From Flavobacteriaceae bacterium CG2_30_31_66 (GTDB taxonomy: Bacteria > Bacteroidota > Bacteroidia > Flavobacteriales > Flavobacteriaceae), in contig MNYM01000014.1 in assembly GCA_001873065.1 (NCBI GenBank), positions 78,921 to 142,920 of the forward strand: a stretch of 64,000 bases of DNA. Reading direction: 5' to 3'. Shown here in pieces: positions 63,614 to 64,000 of this stretch. The position numbers were made by a program, and so were the translations under genes. The notes under the pieces are model-generated. The model was not told where the DNA came from. It ran no database searches and was given only the letters and a program-made list of their open reading frames with translations. Each line of letters opens with the position of its first letter. The first letter of the stretch is position 1.

Positions 63614-63766
63614 TGATAATTCAATAGCAACAGGCTTTATGATACTGCTTTTGCTAAATTATTTATCAGAATTTTAAATAGCTGCCTTTCTAAAAATAGA
63701 TACTAGAGAGGATTTTGAAAACTACCTAAAAAAAAATTGAATAAACAATAAAAGCGTTTACTCCTG

Positions 63767-64000
<234 letters not shown>

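Overview
The window is AT-rich chromosomal DNA from a member of the Bacteroidota, very probably family Flavobacteriaceae. The grounds are TANNTTTG-type promoter elements, a type IX secretion (T9SS) sorting tail, alternative complex III next to cytochrome c oxidase, a TonB receptor under a TPP riboswitch, a short primary sigma factor of about 287 residues, and the typical flavobacterial forms of LeuA, NusA and IF-2. No rRNA or tRNA gene was found.

Layout. (1) 1-18.5 kb, amino-acid biosynthesis: thrA (minus strand, cut by the left edge) behind a threonine-rich attenuator leader; an unknown helical protein; leuA and leuB; then ilvD, ilvB, ilvN and ilvC. About 6.7 kb of foreign-looking DNA (9.76-16.5 kb) separates ilvB from ilvN. 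It holds a Sel1-repeat protein with a T9SS tail, a secreted protein ending in an AHH-type nuclease toxin domain, candidate immunity genes, and wreckage of a second toxin module broken by a 215-bp inverted-repeat element. (2) 18.7-26.7 kb: gapN, a small membrane sensor-like protein, a tandem UspA protein, and the rimP-nusA-infB operon with a terminator-like hairpin in its leader. (3) 26.7-38.7 kb: a SPOR protein, then a complete respiratory cluster, actABCDEF (alternative complex III) followed by cytochrome oxidase subunits II and I. (4) 38.8-46.6 kb: ruvB, a SulP transporter, a persulfide-dioxygenase/rhodanese/HMA sulfur group, a B12-binding-type radical SAM protein, and the primary sigma factor.

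(5) 46.9-54.7 kb: a TPP-riboswitch-controlled TonB receptor; a small accessory cassette with an XRE regulator, a lipoprotein with an in-frame TGA and a bacteriocin-like glycine-rich end, and an overlapping two-helix membrane protein; then arfB, a NadR-like kinase and a PnuC/PnuT transporter; a phosphopantetheinyl transferase and ahcY. (6) 54.7-64 kb: a DUF900 hydrolase, a ParE-type toxin-antitoxin pair, umuDC with a degenerate UmuD, a PAS histidine kinase bracketed by repeats, a Tat-exported HisC-like aminotransferase with an AEC permease, a REP-associated transposase (RAYT) with REP-like palindrome arrays, and the 3' end of a type I restriction-modification hsdM gene at the right edge.

The most interesting parts are the toxin island splitting the ilv operon, the inverted-repeat element family (one full copy, one diverged copy, one collapsed palindrome), and the regulator/lipoprotein/immunity-like cassette at 49.5-51.0 kb, whose regulator promoter seems to carry an 18-nt homopolymer in its spacer. 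All functional calls come from reading the sequence; no database search was run.
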